A DNA stretch of 64,000 bases, from contig JAFRST010000059.1 of NCBI GenBank assembly GCA_017427465.1, positions 1 to 64,000 on the forward strand. Direction: 5' to 3'. This document shows, piece by piece, positions 33,733 to 43,359 of the stretch; the stretch's first letter is position 1, and each line of letters opens with the position of its first letter. The stretch is from Clostridiales bacterium. GTDB lineage: Bacteria; Bacillota; Clostridia; Saccharofermentanales; Saccharofermentanaceae. The position numbers and the translations under genes are program-made. Below the pieces are notes generated by a model, which made no database searches, was not told the DNA's origin, and saw only the letters and a program-made list of their open reading frames with translations.

Positions 33733-36198
33733 TTATTCGTACTTGAGTTGTTCTGAGATCTTCATCTTCCTTAAGTTCTTTATTGGGAACAATACCGTTG
33801 CAGTAAAGAACAGGATAAGGAATATGCAGAACAGTATGCACTTGACCGGATCTATCTTAATGACCATGAAGAGTCCCTCAACAGACTGCACGGCTCTTCC
33901 GATTACCAAGGTCACGAAAACTCCTACCAGAGTACCCATGCATGATGCCGTAAAAGAAGTCAGCAGTACTTCTCTTAACAGGATCCCTGAGAGCTTGCCC
34001 TTTCCCATTGCGGTAGACAGCATGACGGCACATTCTTTTTTCCTGCCCTGGAATCCCAGAAGCTGGTTGCTTACCATTCCAATAAAGGTCATGCCTATCG
34101 CAACGAAGATGATGATCATCATTATGGTGTTAAGCTGTGAAGCTTCTCTGTCAGTCTGATCGATATATTCTTCCAGAGTGTAGACGCTTATGTATTTTCC
34201 GACAGCATAAGTCTCGATTATATCTTTAACTCCTTCAGGATCATCGCACTTGATGAGATAATATCCGATCACATCCCTGAACAATTCCTTATATTCCCGT
34301 TGGGTAATAATGAACGAACCGGTACTTCCGTCGAAGCTGTTGATATCGAAAAGAGCATCTACCGTATACTCTCTTTCAATGGGGACGACACCATACGGAT
34401 CATATGTCAGTTTGATAACTTCTCCGGGGATTATGCCTTGACTTTCAGCAAACTTGGAATCAACCAGGATATGCCCTTCTTCAAGTGAATCAGGGATCTG
34501 CCCAAAGGCCTGATAGTATTTAAACCCGCCGTCAGGCATGGCAAAGAAATCACCGTATTTATCCTTTTCTCCGGAGTTGATCCTGATGGTCATATAGGAT
34601 TCGTAGAGAGGTTCAGTATCCGTAACGCTCTCGAGTTTTTCAATGAAAGAATAATTCTTAATCTGGTCATCGCAGGCTACTATGACATCGCTTGAATAAT
34701 CATAACCGCCGAACATGTCCATTGCAGACTGCGAGATCGTAAAAACGACTACGCTCATTGCTGCAGCAGTTACACAGAGAACGCCGCTTGATACCGTGCT
34801 CTTTCTGGACTTGGCCTCGACCGAAGCCAGCGCCCACTTTGCATTTCCCTTTTTGACAGCCAGATTGTTGATAAGTTCGGCAAAACGTTTAAATACCCAA
34901 GGGAATACGAACGCAAGTCCTATAACACCACACAACAAGCATACCGTCGCACCGAAAATACTCCTTCCGGAGAAGAATGCGGCAAGTGCTCCCGCCAGCA
35001 GTATTATTCCGGCAACAAGGCCCGCTTTGCTGTATTTGTATTCAGTATCTCTGTTATCAAAGATGATATCTCTTATCGAGGTTTTAAGAGCCTTTATTAC
35101 GGCCTTCAAAGGAATGAGGCATTCGATTACGACCGCACCGATGACAACTCCGATAATAAGAAATACCGACAACGGGGGCAAAGGCATCGCAATCCTGTTT
35201 CCGTCAGCGTCTGCGGTATAGAACATGGCATTAAGGAACGGTGCTCTGAAAAGCAGATAAAGCAATACCGCAGGCACACTTCCGAACAGAGCATAAAGAA
35301 CATTTTCGAGCAGGAGGATGCGGCCAGTCCTTGCTGTGCTCATACCGAGGCTTCTTAAGGTTCCGATGAATGACATCCTCTCACTTACTATCCTGTTACA
35401 GATAGAGGCAGTAACGAATATTACAAGAAGGAATGTTATTGCAAATACCAGATATAAAACCTCTGCTAAAGTATTTACCGTTTCCATGTCTTCATCAGCC
35501 AGCGCCAGTTTGACAATTGTGCCTTCGGGATAATAATCCTCGAGCATCTTTACCGCGTCGTCGATCTTAGAATCATCAACAACATCGATAAAGAGAACTC
35601 CGGTATCGCCTCTTCCGCAAGAGATGACACCTGCGGTCTCCTTGTTTACCAGGATCTTATATCCCGTAAGCAGAGTGTTATTGCTGTCCTGCGGAAGCAC
35701 GCCCACTACAGTGAGCTCAACTGTTTCATCGGCTCTGTCATGTACAACGAACGTATCCCCTTCTCTATAGCCCATCTCATCGGCGATCCTGTAGGTGATG
35801 ATCGTCTCCATGTATCCGATCTCGGCTTGATCCATAAAACCCATGTTGACTGCTTCTTCGACGTTGATTCCATATATATTCAGGTTCTTGGTCGTGACAT
35901 ATGCATATTCGCCTTCTACATCTTCATAGATCATGTCGTGATTTGAATTGATCTCCATCATCTCGACATCAGGATACCCGTCAGGCAGTCCTTTCACCGA
36001 ATAGTCATCAACGAGTGCAATGATATCTCCGGACGTGATAGAACCGAACATAACGGTAATTGCTTCTTTAATGGTTGATACCAGATCGAAGCAAAGGAGT
36101 GCGCAAATTGAGCATACGAAGATGGAGAACGTAACGAGCAAAGTTCTTCCGAACTTTCCGAAAATGTTTTTGAGTGAATTCTTAAGTATTATATTCAT
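33733..36198 (-). CDS. FtsX-like ABC transporter permease (MacB type)
   Basis: This protein of about 821 residues starts at ATG 36198 (MNIILKNSLKNIFGKFGRTL), preceded by AAGGGG; an upstream GTG in frame is less likely. It has two FtsX permease halves, each with an extracytoplasmic domain (about 40-230 and 480-680), and about eight TM helices (for example VVLFTIS and VAIGMTFIGMVSNQLLGFQG). It is the membrane partner of the ATPase encoded downstream. It lies 12 bp after an M13 metallopeptidase gene, which suggests a linked job in handling an extracellular peptide. Confidence 0.92.
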   Translation of the reverse strand: MNIILKNSLKNIFGKFGRTLLVTFSIFVCSICALLCFDLVSTIKEAITVMFGSITSGDIIALVDDYSVKGLPDGYPDVEMMEINSNHDMIYEDVEGEYAYVTTKNLNIYGINVEEAVNMGFMDQAEIGYMETIITYRIADEMGYREGDTFVVHDRADETVELTVVGVLPQDSNNTLLTGYKILVNKETAGVISCGRGDTGVLFIDVVDDSKIDDAVKMLEDYYPEGTIVKLALADEDMETVNTLAEVLYLVFAITFLLVIFVTASICNRIVSERMSFIGTLRSLGMSTARTGRILLLENVLYALFGSVPAVLLYLLFRAPFLNAMFYTADADGNRIAMPLPPLSVFLIIGVVIGAVVIECLIPLKAVIKALKTSIRDIIFDNRDTEYKYSKAGLVAGIILLAGALAAFFSGRSIFGATVCLLCGVIGLAFVFPWVFKRFAELINNLAVKKGNAKWALASVEAKSRKSTVSSGVLCVTAAAMSVVVFTISQSAMDMFGGYDYSSDVIVACDDQIKNYSFIEKLESVTDTEPLYESYMTIRINSGEKDKYGDFFAMPDGGFKYYQAFGQIPDSLEEGHILVDSKFAESQGIIPGEVIKLTYDPYGVVPIEREYTVDALFDINSFDGSTGSFIITQREYKELFRDVIGYYLIKCDDPEGVKDIIETYAVGKYISVYTLEEYIDQTDREASQLNTIMMIIIFVAIGMTFIGMVSNQLLGFQGRKKECAVMLSTAMGKGKLSGILLREVLLTSFTASCMGTLVGVFVTLVIGRAVQSVEGLFMVIKIDPVKCILFCIFLILFFTATVLFPIKNLRKMKISEQLKYE

Positions 36199-36210
36199 CT
36201 TCGTCACCCC

Positions 36211-38205
36211 TTAATACCATCTGGAGACCCTGTTTTCAGGAGCAATGTACATACCGTCACCTTCTTTAACGTCATAAACGTCATAGAAGCATTCAAGTGT
36301 GGAAAGGATCGCATTGGTCCTGATAAGTTCCGGACTGTGTTCATCATATGCAAGCTGGTCGATGATCGCGGTATCAACCTTTTTCACGCACCAGATCGTT
36401 GCATAGTTCTCGAAAATCTTAATAAGGTCTTCATCTGTCTTTGCGAGCGACGTTACACACTCCATGCCGCCTAAGTCAGCATAGTTCTCACCGAGTGTCT
36501 GCTCACCGTCTACATGGTATATACCAAATACCACAAAATTGTCTTCAAAGTACTTTACTGCTTTCTCATTGCGTTCAAGCAGCTTGTTCATATCCTCATC
36601 AGCGATCCATTTAGGATTGTAAACACCATTTTTATCAAAGACGATGCAATTGCTGTCAAAAGCATGCCCCATCTCGTGCGCTATTACAGATCCCAGGCCG
36701 CCCAGATTCGTATAATAATCGGCATCGGCATCAAAGAACGGTTTATTTGTAATAGCTACTGTAATGGTTATGTTGTTTGCAGTGGCATCATAGCATGCGT
36801 TGACCATCTGCATCGGCATGCCTATTTCCTTGCGGTCTACGGGTTTGCCGAGGCTGTCGATCAACTCGAGGCGTTTGATCTTATCATACTGAAGCGATAT
36901 CTGATAATAATTTCCGCTTAAACCCGCATATTTGGAATTATCGTGCCTATTAAGATCCATGCCCGTTATGTAAACGATATTTTCGAGCTTCTCCAAAAGG
37001 CCCTTTTTGGTAGCTTCAGTGAGCCAGTCAGCGCTTGAGATCAGGTTTCTGTAACCTTCTCTGATGTCATCACACATTGAGACTAATGAATCATCCATCT
37101 GCTGAGTGTAATATCTCTCAACATAGATAGGATCTGTTTCCTGGTAGAAGCGCGCGCTGATCTCATTTATCGCCTGTTCTTCCAGTGAATCGTAACTGTC
37201 AGTTAAATATTGTGCAAGCTCTTTGTTGTGAGGAGCTATAAAACGCATATACCGCGTGTAAAGCCTGCCTAACTCCCAAACCTTAAGCGCATCAATATTC
37301 TCAGCCGTCAAAATGGAATTAAGCTGCTTAGCCTGTCCGATATCGACTACACAGAACTCATCACAGTATTTGAGATCAAAGCCTACTGTTCTCAGGTATT
37401 CCGACATATTGATGTTGGTGAATATGTTATTTATCTCATCACTTGAACAGATACTCATATACTCAAACTGCCACTGTGCTTCCATTATCTCAAGATCAGT
37501 CGCTCCGTATAGATCCAGAGCAACGATAGCAAGCTTTTTGCCGTATTCTGCGGAAGTATCTTCATCGTATCCCAACGTCTTCATTACGGTCCTGCCTTCA
37601 TCAGCCAAGGAATCCAACGAATAACTGTCATCACGGATCTGCTCAAAGCTCAGGGATAACACCGAGGTCTGCTGGGGAACAGTCAGTATATTCTCTCCGG
37701 AAACAAAGTTGTTAGTGCTTACCGTTAAACCGAGAATGCTCGAAAGGTCGTAATCTCTTACGAGCATCGCATCGATCTTCATCAGTTCGTCAACGCTTTT
37801 TACGTTATCTATATCACTGATGATCTTAGCAAGATCTTCCGGTATCGGTTCATTTGAAAAATCATATTGCATGAATGCATTGTAAGCAGTCTTAATGATA
37901 TCTTCTTCGCTGCCCTTTGCATAACCTGAACCGGCTACGGTATCCTTGATGATCCCTTCGATCTGATCATCGATCTGATCCATGTTAAAAGGATCGCCGG
38001 CAGAAGAATCCCCCGGCTCGAACTTTGCATTCTTAAGCCTGTCCCCGTTGATATATCTGTAGTAATCATCCTGGGGACGCACCGGTGCTTCCGCCGTGGT
38101 CTCAGTTGTTTCTTCAGGCGGCATCTCTATGATTCCGGGAGCACAAGCAGTTAATGTGCCGCAGATCATCGAGCATACCAAAGCTATCCCTAATACCCTC
38201 TTCAT
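36211..38205 (-). CDS. M13 family metallopeptidase, lipoprotein (PepO/neprilysin-like)
   Basis: This protein of about 664 residues starts at ATG 38205 behind AGGAGA. The signal peptide ends in LTACAPG (lipobox), so it is anchored outside the cell. The catalytic domain has IAHEMGHAFDSN (HExxH), the third ligand in GENYADLGGMECV (ExxxD) and the substrate motif NACYDATANNITI; it ends in MYIAPENRVSRWY, as in PepO. M13 enzymes cut short peptides. It is the first gene of a run that continues with a MacB-like transporter and a peptide-type two-component system. Confidence 0.92.
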   Translation of the reverse strand: MKRVLGIALVCSMICGTLTACAPGIIEMPPEETTETTAEAPVRPQDDYYRYINGDRLKNAKFEPGDSSAGDPFNMDQIDDQIEGIIKDTVAGSGYAKGSEEDIIKTAYNAFMQYDFSNEPIPEDLAKIISDIDNVKSVDELMKIDAMLVRDYDLSSILGLTVSTNNFVSGENILTVPQQTSVLSLSFEQIRDDSYSLDSLADEGRTVMKTLGYDEDTSAEYGKKLAIVALDLYGATDLEIMEAQWQFEYMSICSSDEINNIFTNINMSEYLRTVGFDLKYCDEFCVVDIGQAKQLNSILTAENIDALKVWELGRLYTRYMRFIAPHNKELAQYLTDSYDSLEEQAINEISARFYQETDPIYVERYYTQQMDDSLVSMCDDIREGYRNLISSADWLTEATKKGLLEKLENIVYITGMDLNRHDNSKYAGLSGNYYQISLQYDKIKRLELIDSLGKPVDRKEIGMPMQMVNACYDATANNITITVAITNKPFFDADADYYTNLGGLGSVIAHEMGHAFDSNCIVFDKNGVYNPKWIADEDMNKLLERNEKAVKYFEDNFVVFGIYHVDGEQTLGENYADLGGMECVTSLAKTDEDLIKIFENYATIWCVKKVDTAIIDQLAYDEHSPELIRTNAILSTLECFYDVYDVKEGDGMYIAPENRVSRWY

Positions 38206-38230
38206 TTCAAATCTCCTTTTCAGATTTTCG

Positions 38231-38262
38231 GTTATAGGGATATTATCATTGATTTTTGTCAA
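38231..38262 (-). promoter_or_regulatory. candidate promoter of the M13 operon
   Basis: On the minus strand a perfect -35 TTGACA (38257-38262) is followed, 18 bp later, by CCTATA (38233-38238) or the overlapping TATAAC. It lies 26 bp upstream of the M13 gene start. The -10 is poor. Confidence 0.35.
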
Positions 38263-38313
38263 TTGCGGTTTTTGTGGCGAGTTGCAGTTAATGCGTGGTG
38301 AGTTGCGGGAGGG

Positions 38314-38850
38314 TCAGAACTTTTCTTCTTGCCCTGTCACCTGTTCATTGCGGTATGAAGACTTCGCCGTAAGGATCAAAGCCAGCTTGCCGTATATTTC
38401 ATCGCGCTGCTGAATAAGCTTCTTTAGTTCTGCCTTTTCCTTAGGTTTTCTGATAAGCTTGACGATCTCGAAGCCAATAAAAAACAGAGCTGAAATTGCT
38501 ACCGCAATAGCCAGATATATCCAGCCGCCCGGATCTCTGATAAGACCGGCCACAGGTATCGCAAGGCCTAATGCGGTAATGACTATAGCGCCTATTATCT
38601 GTGACGGTGTCCACGGAGTTTTTGGGGGCTTTGGAGGTTTTACATTAGATTCAGCTTCGTCGATCTTTTTGTTGAGTTCCTCGAGCTCGGCATATAATTT
38701 CTTTTCCTGCCTGTCAAGAGCAGACCCGTTCTTGCCGGTCAGGACACGCTGTTCAGCGTCCCTGCAATGCGGGCATCCGCCTGCCGGTCCTTCATCCTCA
38801 ACAACATAGAACCTTTGGCAGGCTTTGCACAACTCGAGTCTGTATCCCAT
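38314..38850 (-). CDS. N-terminal zinc-ribbon, coiled-coil, two-TM protein, uncharacterised
   Basis: This 178-residue protein has an N-terminal CKAC...GGCPHC pair (C8/C11 and C26/C29) like a zinc ribbon, a coiled-coil stretch (about 45-70, LYAELEELNKKIDEAES), a Pro-rich linker, two TM helices (about 85-103 and 109-130) and a second charged helix (135-160). No family is recognised. It shares the plan of a zinc ribbon attached to a membrane anchor with several other proteins in the window. Confidence 0.65.
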   Translation of the reverse strand: MGYRLELCKACQRFYVVEDEGPAGGCPHCRDAEQRVLTGKNGSALDRQEKKLYAELEELNKKIDEAESNVKPPKPPKTPWTPSQIIGAIVITALGLAIPVAGLIRDPGGWIYLAIAVAISALFFIGFEIVKLIRKPKEKAELKKLIQQRDEIYGKLALILTAKSSYRNEQVTGQEEKF

Positions 38851-38883
38851 ATTGATCCCTTTATTGATAATACAGTTTAACTC

Positions 38884-39342
38884 TTAAGAATGAAAACTCT
38901 CAAATGCACGGTCGATCACCGGCTCAAAGCCTAAATAGTCATCCCAGGAAAAGCCCGTGGACAAGACCTTGTCGCCCATGTATTTACCGTAATCGGCGAT
39001 ATAGCCGTCCTCGTTGTAGCTCTTTACAAATTCCATGACAAGATCGGATACATCATCATCCGTAAAGCTCATGTCGCACCATCTGGCGAAGAAATCCATA
39101 CCCGTCATTTCCTGATTTTTCACGGCTTGTATATCTTTTACTTCATCTTCGTCTTCGTAATGCATATCGCCGAGATAGTCATGCCTTAATAACCATGTAA
39201 CGAAAAACGCGATGTGGTTACCCGCATAACCCCAGATCTTTTTCTCATCTGCCTCCGTAAGCTCTGCCGGCGACAATCCTGACTGTGCGCAATACTCTTT
39301 TTGAGCTGATTCATACTGCCATTCTGCTTTATCAATAGCCAT
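38884..39342 (-). CDS. uncharacterised protein, paralogue of the C-terminal half of the 61.8-kb gene
   Basis: This 152-residue soluble protein has the N-terminal pattern AEWQYESAQKEYCAQSGLS, IWGYAGNHIAFFVTWLLRHDYL (about 48-69), and C-terminal DKVLSTGFSWDDYLGFEP. I recall DUF7832-like proteins with a similar HIxxFLxW helix, but this is tentative. The product of the gene at 61813-62616 shares the same order of motifs over about 140 residues. Function unknown. Confidence 0.75.
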   Translation of the reverse strand: MAIDKAEWQYESAQKEYCAQSGLSPAELTEADEKKIWGYAGNHIAFFVTWLLRHDYLGDMHYEDEDEVKDIQAVKNQEMTGMDFFARWCDMSFTDDDVSDLVMEFVKSYNEDGYIADYGKYMGDKVLSTGFSWDDYLGFEPVIDRAFESFHS

Positions 39343-39488
39343 TTGCCTTTATCCCCCTTTTCGAAAACAGACATTTATAAAATAATTATAACATTTTATA
39401 TCCTTATGCTTTACTTTGATCATTCTTATTTGTAGTATTGCAAATAGGGTTATGGTGTGTTTCAAAAAGGGTAAAGGCGGTACGGACA

Positions 39489-40694
39489 ATGGAAAAATGG
39501 ATCAGATCAGCAATTCCGGCACTTTTAATTCACTGTTCGATCGGAACCGTATACTGCTGGAGCACCTTTAAGCAGGCTATAGCCGATACTATCGGCATGA
39601 CACCTTCTGCTGTCGGCTGGGCATTCAGCCTCGCGATCTTCTTTCTCGGTATGTCCGCGGCATTCGCCGGAAAGCTCGTCGAGATCAATATCCACAAGTC
39701 TTCCCTCGTCGCCGCTGTCTGCTTTACCGCAGGCATGATAGGCACGGGTCTCACACTGATGTATTGTACAGGCGTATTGGCTCTCATACTGATCTACGTT
39801 TTCTACGGATGCATAATGGGAATCGGATTAGGTGTCGGTTACCTTACCCCCGTTAAGACTCTCATGCTCTGGTTTAAAGACCACAAGGGACTTGCCACAG
39901 GTATCTCCATCATGGGATTCGGCCTTGCGAAGGCTATCGCCACACCTATTATGGAATCTCTCCAGAACAGCGTCGGTATCGCCTGGATGTTTATTATCCT
40001 CGGCATCGCTTATTTTGTCATGATGTTCATCGGACACCTGCTCCTCAAAAAGCCTTCTGACTGGGTCGAGGCCAAGACCAACAGTGACTTCAGTTATTCG
40101 ATCCTTAAGAACAAGACCTTCGTCGGTATCTGGCTGATCTTCTACATCAATATTCACTGCGGACTGATGCTCATCTCTTACGAGAAGCAGTTCCTTAACG
40201 ACCGTTTCGCAGGAGCCGCAGCGCTTGCCACCATTATCAGCATCGTCCCTTCAGTCACCGCTATCTGCAATGCACTGGGACGTATCGGTTATTCAACGGT
40301 CTCGGATAAGCTTAAGGACAGAAGCCTTATCTATGTGATCATATTCATCTCCTGCATCCTCGTGTGCGGTCTTTCTTTCGGGATCACAGGCGGAGTCATG
40401 GTCATAATCCTCCTGATGGTAGTAAACCTGGGATACGGCGGAGGTTTCTCAACGCTCCCCGCTCTGCTCGAATCAAGATTCGGAATGAAGAATATCTCCA
40501 AGATACACGGTCTTACTTTGTCAGCATGGGCTATTGCGGGACTTACAGGCAACAACCTGTCTGACATCATTCTCAAGAATTCTGATAACAACTATCAATA
40601 TATAATCATCACGGCCGGCATCCTTTACGCCGTCTCGCTGGTAATATGCCTGTTAATGGTTTACCGGAAATCTTTAAAGAAGGCTTCTGCTTAA
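39489..40694 (+). CDS. MFS transporter, OFA (oxalate/formate antiporter)-like
   Basis: This protein of about 401 residues starts at ATG 39489 (MEKWIRSAIPALLIHCSIGT). It has 12 predicted TM helices and the OFA-like motifs SIGTVYCWSTFK near TM1 and GVGYLTPVKTLMLWFKDHKGLATGI between TM4 and TM5 (the MFS motif A variant). OFA members carry oxalate, formate or other carboxylates. The hybrid kinase gene starts 6 bp after its stop, so they form an operon and the kinase may control or follow transport. Confidence 0.85.
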   Translation: MEKWIRSAIPALLIHCSIGTVYCWSTFKQAIADTIGMTPSAVGWAFSLAIFFLGMSAAFAGKLVEINIHKSSLVAAVCFTAGMIGTGLTLMYCTGVLALILIYVFYGCIMGIGLGVGYLTPVKTLMLWFKDHKGLATGISIMGFGLAKAIATPIMESLQNSVGIAWMFIILGIAYFVMMFIGHLLLKKPSDWVEAKTNSDFSYSILKNKTFVGIWLIFYINIHCGLMLISYEKQFLNDRFAGAAALATIISIVPSVTAICNALGRIGYSTVSDKLKDRSLIYVIIFISCILVCGLSFGITGGVMVIILLMVVNLGYGGGFSTLPALLESRFGMKNISKIHGLTLSAWAIAGLTGNNLSDIILKNSDNNYQYIIITAGILYAVSLVICLLMVYRKSLKKASA

Positions 40695-40700
40695 AGTACT

Positions 40701-43355
40701 ATGAAAACAAACCGTAGAGTTCTGATACTGACGCTTATTGCGACCTTCGTACTTATGACCCTGCTCGTAACTTATACGACAAGACTAATGTACAGGTCTT
40801 CTTCGTCATATATTCACGAACTCGGCAACGATAAGACATCTGCTATCACAGCCGAACTCGAGAATTACCTTGATACGGCAAAATCCGTTCTCTGGGTCAC
40901 CGCCGACACTGTCGATCACATGATCGCAAACGGCGCATCCAACGAGGAAATCGTCGAATACATCACACGCGAATCAGCTACCACAAGCGTCCAGTTTGAC
41001 GATAGCTACACTGGCATCTACGGTGTGGTAAGAGGCGAATATGTAGACGGCGTTGGCTGGACACCTCCCGATGACTACGATCCTACCGTAAGAGACTGGT
41101 ACAAATCAGCAATCGAAGCCGACGGCCAGCCTATCATAGCCTCGCCTTATGTCGATGCCCAGACAGGAAATGTCATCATCTCGGTCGTCCAGTCGCTTTC
41201 TGACAGGAACAATGTCCTTGGTCTTGACCTTACCCTCTCTGACGTTCAGGAAATCGTTGAAGGAATCCAGATAGACGGCAGCGGCTACGGTTATATCCTC
41301 AATTACGACGGCACCGTTATAGCCCATCCCGACCTTGAAGAAAAAGGCAAGAACTATTCCGAAGAACCCGGCAAAGCCGCGCTTTTCGCAAAGGCCGTCG
41401 AAGTCGGCAAGGGCAACTTCAACATGGAAGTCGACGGTAAAGACTGCACTGTATTCGTCGATGAAGTCCTTGACCAGTGGCACCTCATCATAGTCATCGA
41501 ATCGAGCTCGCTCCTCGATAACACGGTGAAAATCCTGATAGTAAGCATCATAATCAACCTCGTTGTTTTCGGGCTCATATCCGCATTCTATATCATCGGC
41601 TACCGCTACGAGCGCAAGATGAACAGGAGAATGGAAGAGTTAAAAGAGATCGAGCAGAAGAAAGATTACGAAGCAAAGCTCCTAAAGCTCGAGAAATCTG
41701 CTGCCGACAGCGCGAACAAGGCTAAGAGTGATTTCCTTGCAGACATGTCACACGAGATCAGAACACCTATCAATGCCATCTTAGGCATGAACGAGATGAT
41801 CTTAAGAGAGTCCGAGGACAACCAGATCATAGAGTACGCATCCAGTATCAAGAGCGCCGGCGGCACGCTTTTATCCATCATCAACAACATACTGGATTTC
41901 TCCAAAATCGAAGACGGCAAGATGACGCTGGTTCCGGTTGCTTTTGATGTGGCAGAACTCATCGGCAATCTCGTTAATTCGATAAGTGAGCGCGCCCGCG
42001 TCAAAGGACTAGGCTTCCATGTGGACATTGATGAATCCGTACCTTCAAGGCTCTACGGCGACGACGTCAGGATCAGCCAGGTAATAATGAACCTTCTTAC
42101 CAACTCCGTAAAATACACCGAGACAGGCAGCGTCACGCTCTCCGTAAAGAGGAAAGATCAGCGTAACGGAAATGTTGATCTGCGTTTCGAAGTCATAGAT
42201 ACCGGCATAGGCATCAAGGAAGAAGATCTCGACAAGCTCTTCAATTCTTTCGAGAGGATCGAAGAAAGACGCAACCGTCACATCGAAGGAACAGGCCTCG
42301 GCCTATCCATTGTAAGCAAGCTCTTATCCATGATGAACAGCAAGCTCGATGTCAACAGCAAATACGGATCGGGTTCCACATTCGGATTTGACCTTAACCT
42401 CAAGATCTTAGATCCCGATCCCATCGGTGATTATGAGGAGAGGCGCAAAGCTCATATGAAGAACCAGGAGGATGCCGAGCACCTTTACGCGCCCAAGGCA
42501 AAGGTCCTTATCACCGATGACAACGACATGAACCTGAAGGTCGCTTCAAACTTCATGAAGATCTTCGGCATCGAGCCTGTTACCTGCAGCTCCGGCAAAG
42601 AGACCATCGAGCTTCTCAGAAAGAACAAGTTCGACATCTTATTCCTTGATCACATGATGCCTCTCATGGACGGCATCGAGACATTGAAGATCTTAAAAGA
42701 AGAAAATCTCGTAGACGACACAGTCGTGATAGCTCTCACGGCCAATGCAGTCGTAGGTGCGGAAGAGCAGTACCTTAAGGCCGGCTTTGACGGATATCTC
42801 TCCAAGCCGATCATAATTAAAGATATCGAGAAGACCCTCTGGACCTACCTGCCGCTGGAAGTAATCGAGAGAGGAAGTGCGGAAGAAGCTTCTGAGACTT
42901 CTGAAGATCCTGATGCAGCTGAAGTCTCCGACAAGGACGGAGCACAGGAATTTGAGGCCGTTGATACCGTCTCTCCCGGTGCGCTTGACAGTGACGCCGC
43001 TTCACCTGTCACGGTCGATAAAGCCCGCTCACTGGGACTTAATGTCGAGGCTGCGATTGAGTATTCATGCGGCGAGGAAGAGCTCTATATCGAGCTTCTG
43101 ACAGATTACGCAAAGAACGCTGAAGATAAGTGTGCGACTCTGGCTTCGTATCTTGAGAATAACGCTCTAGCCAACTACAGGATACTAATCCACTCTTTGA
43201 AGAGCTCATCGAGAATGGTTGGCGCAGATGATCTGTCCGCCTTAGCAAAAGACCTCGAAGATGCTTCTGCAAGAAACGATGCGGAATACGTTAAGTCTCA
43301 TCACGATACATTCGTAAAGGAATTCAAAGAGCTCGCTGCAAAGATCCTCGGCTGA
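40701..43355 (+). CDS. dCache hybrid histidine kinase with amino-acid-sensor motif
   Basis: This 884-residue hybrid kinase has TM1 at about 7-27, an extracytoplasmic dCache domain (30-270) and TM2 at 275-300. HisKA has H351 in SHEIRTPINA; the HATPase has VIDTGIGI and GTGLGL. A receiver has DILFLDHMMPLMDG, and the C-terminal HPt has HSLKSSSRMVGADDL. Between REC and HPt is an acidic Ser/Glu/Asp linker. In the dCache domain, Y126, R131, W133 and Y134 have the spacing reported for the amino-acid-sensor motif, and D176 (GLDLTL) is the likely fifth residue. It should therefore sense an amino acid or a related amine. Confidence 0.9.
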   Translation: MKTNRRVLILTLIATFVLMTLLVTYTTRLMYRSSSSYIHELGNDKTSAITAELENYLDTAKSVLWVTADTVDHMIANGASNEEIVEYITRESATTSVQFDDSYTGIYGVVRGEYVDGVGWTPPDDYDPTVRDWYKSAIEADGQPIIASPYVDAQTGNVIISVVQSLSDRNNVLGLDLTLSDVQEIVEGIQIDGSGYGYILNYDGTVIAHPDLEEKGKNYSEEPGKAALFAKAVEVGKGNFNMEVDGKDCTVFVDEVLDQWHLIIVIESSSLLDNTVKILIVSIIINLVVFGLISAFYIIGYRYERKMNRRMEELKEIEQKKDYEAKLLKLEKSAADSANKAKSDFLADMSHEIRTPINAILGMNEMILRESEDNQIIEYASSIKSAGGTLLSIINNILDFSKIEDGKMTLVPVAFDVAELIGNLVNSISERARVKGLGFHVDIDESVPSRLYGDDVRISQVIMNLLTNSVKYTETGSVTLSVKRKDQRNGNVDLRFEVIDTGIGIKEEDLDKLFNSFERIEERRNRHIEGTGLGLSIVSKLLSMMNSKLDVNSKYGSGSTFGFDLNLKILDPDPIGDYEERRKAHMKNQEDAEHLYAPKAKVLITDDNDMNLKVASNFMKIFGIEPVTCSSGKETIELLRKNKFDILFLDHMMPLMDGIETLKILKEENLVDDTVVIALTANAVVGAEEQYLKAGFDGYLSKPIIIKDIEKTLWTYLPLEVIERGSAEEASETSEDPDAAEVSDKDGAQEFEAVDTVSPGALDSDAASPVTVDKARSLGLNVEAAIEYSCGEEELYIELLTDYAKNAEDKCATLASYLENNALANYRILIHSLKSSSRMVGADDLSALAKDLEDASARNDAEYVKSHHDTFVKEFKELAAKILG

Positions 43356-43359
43356 TCTT

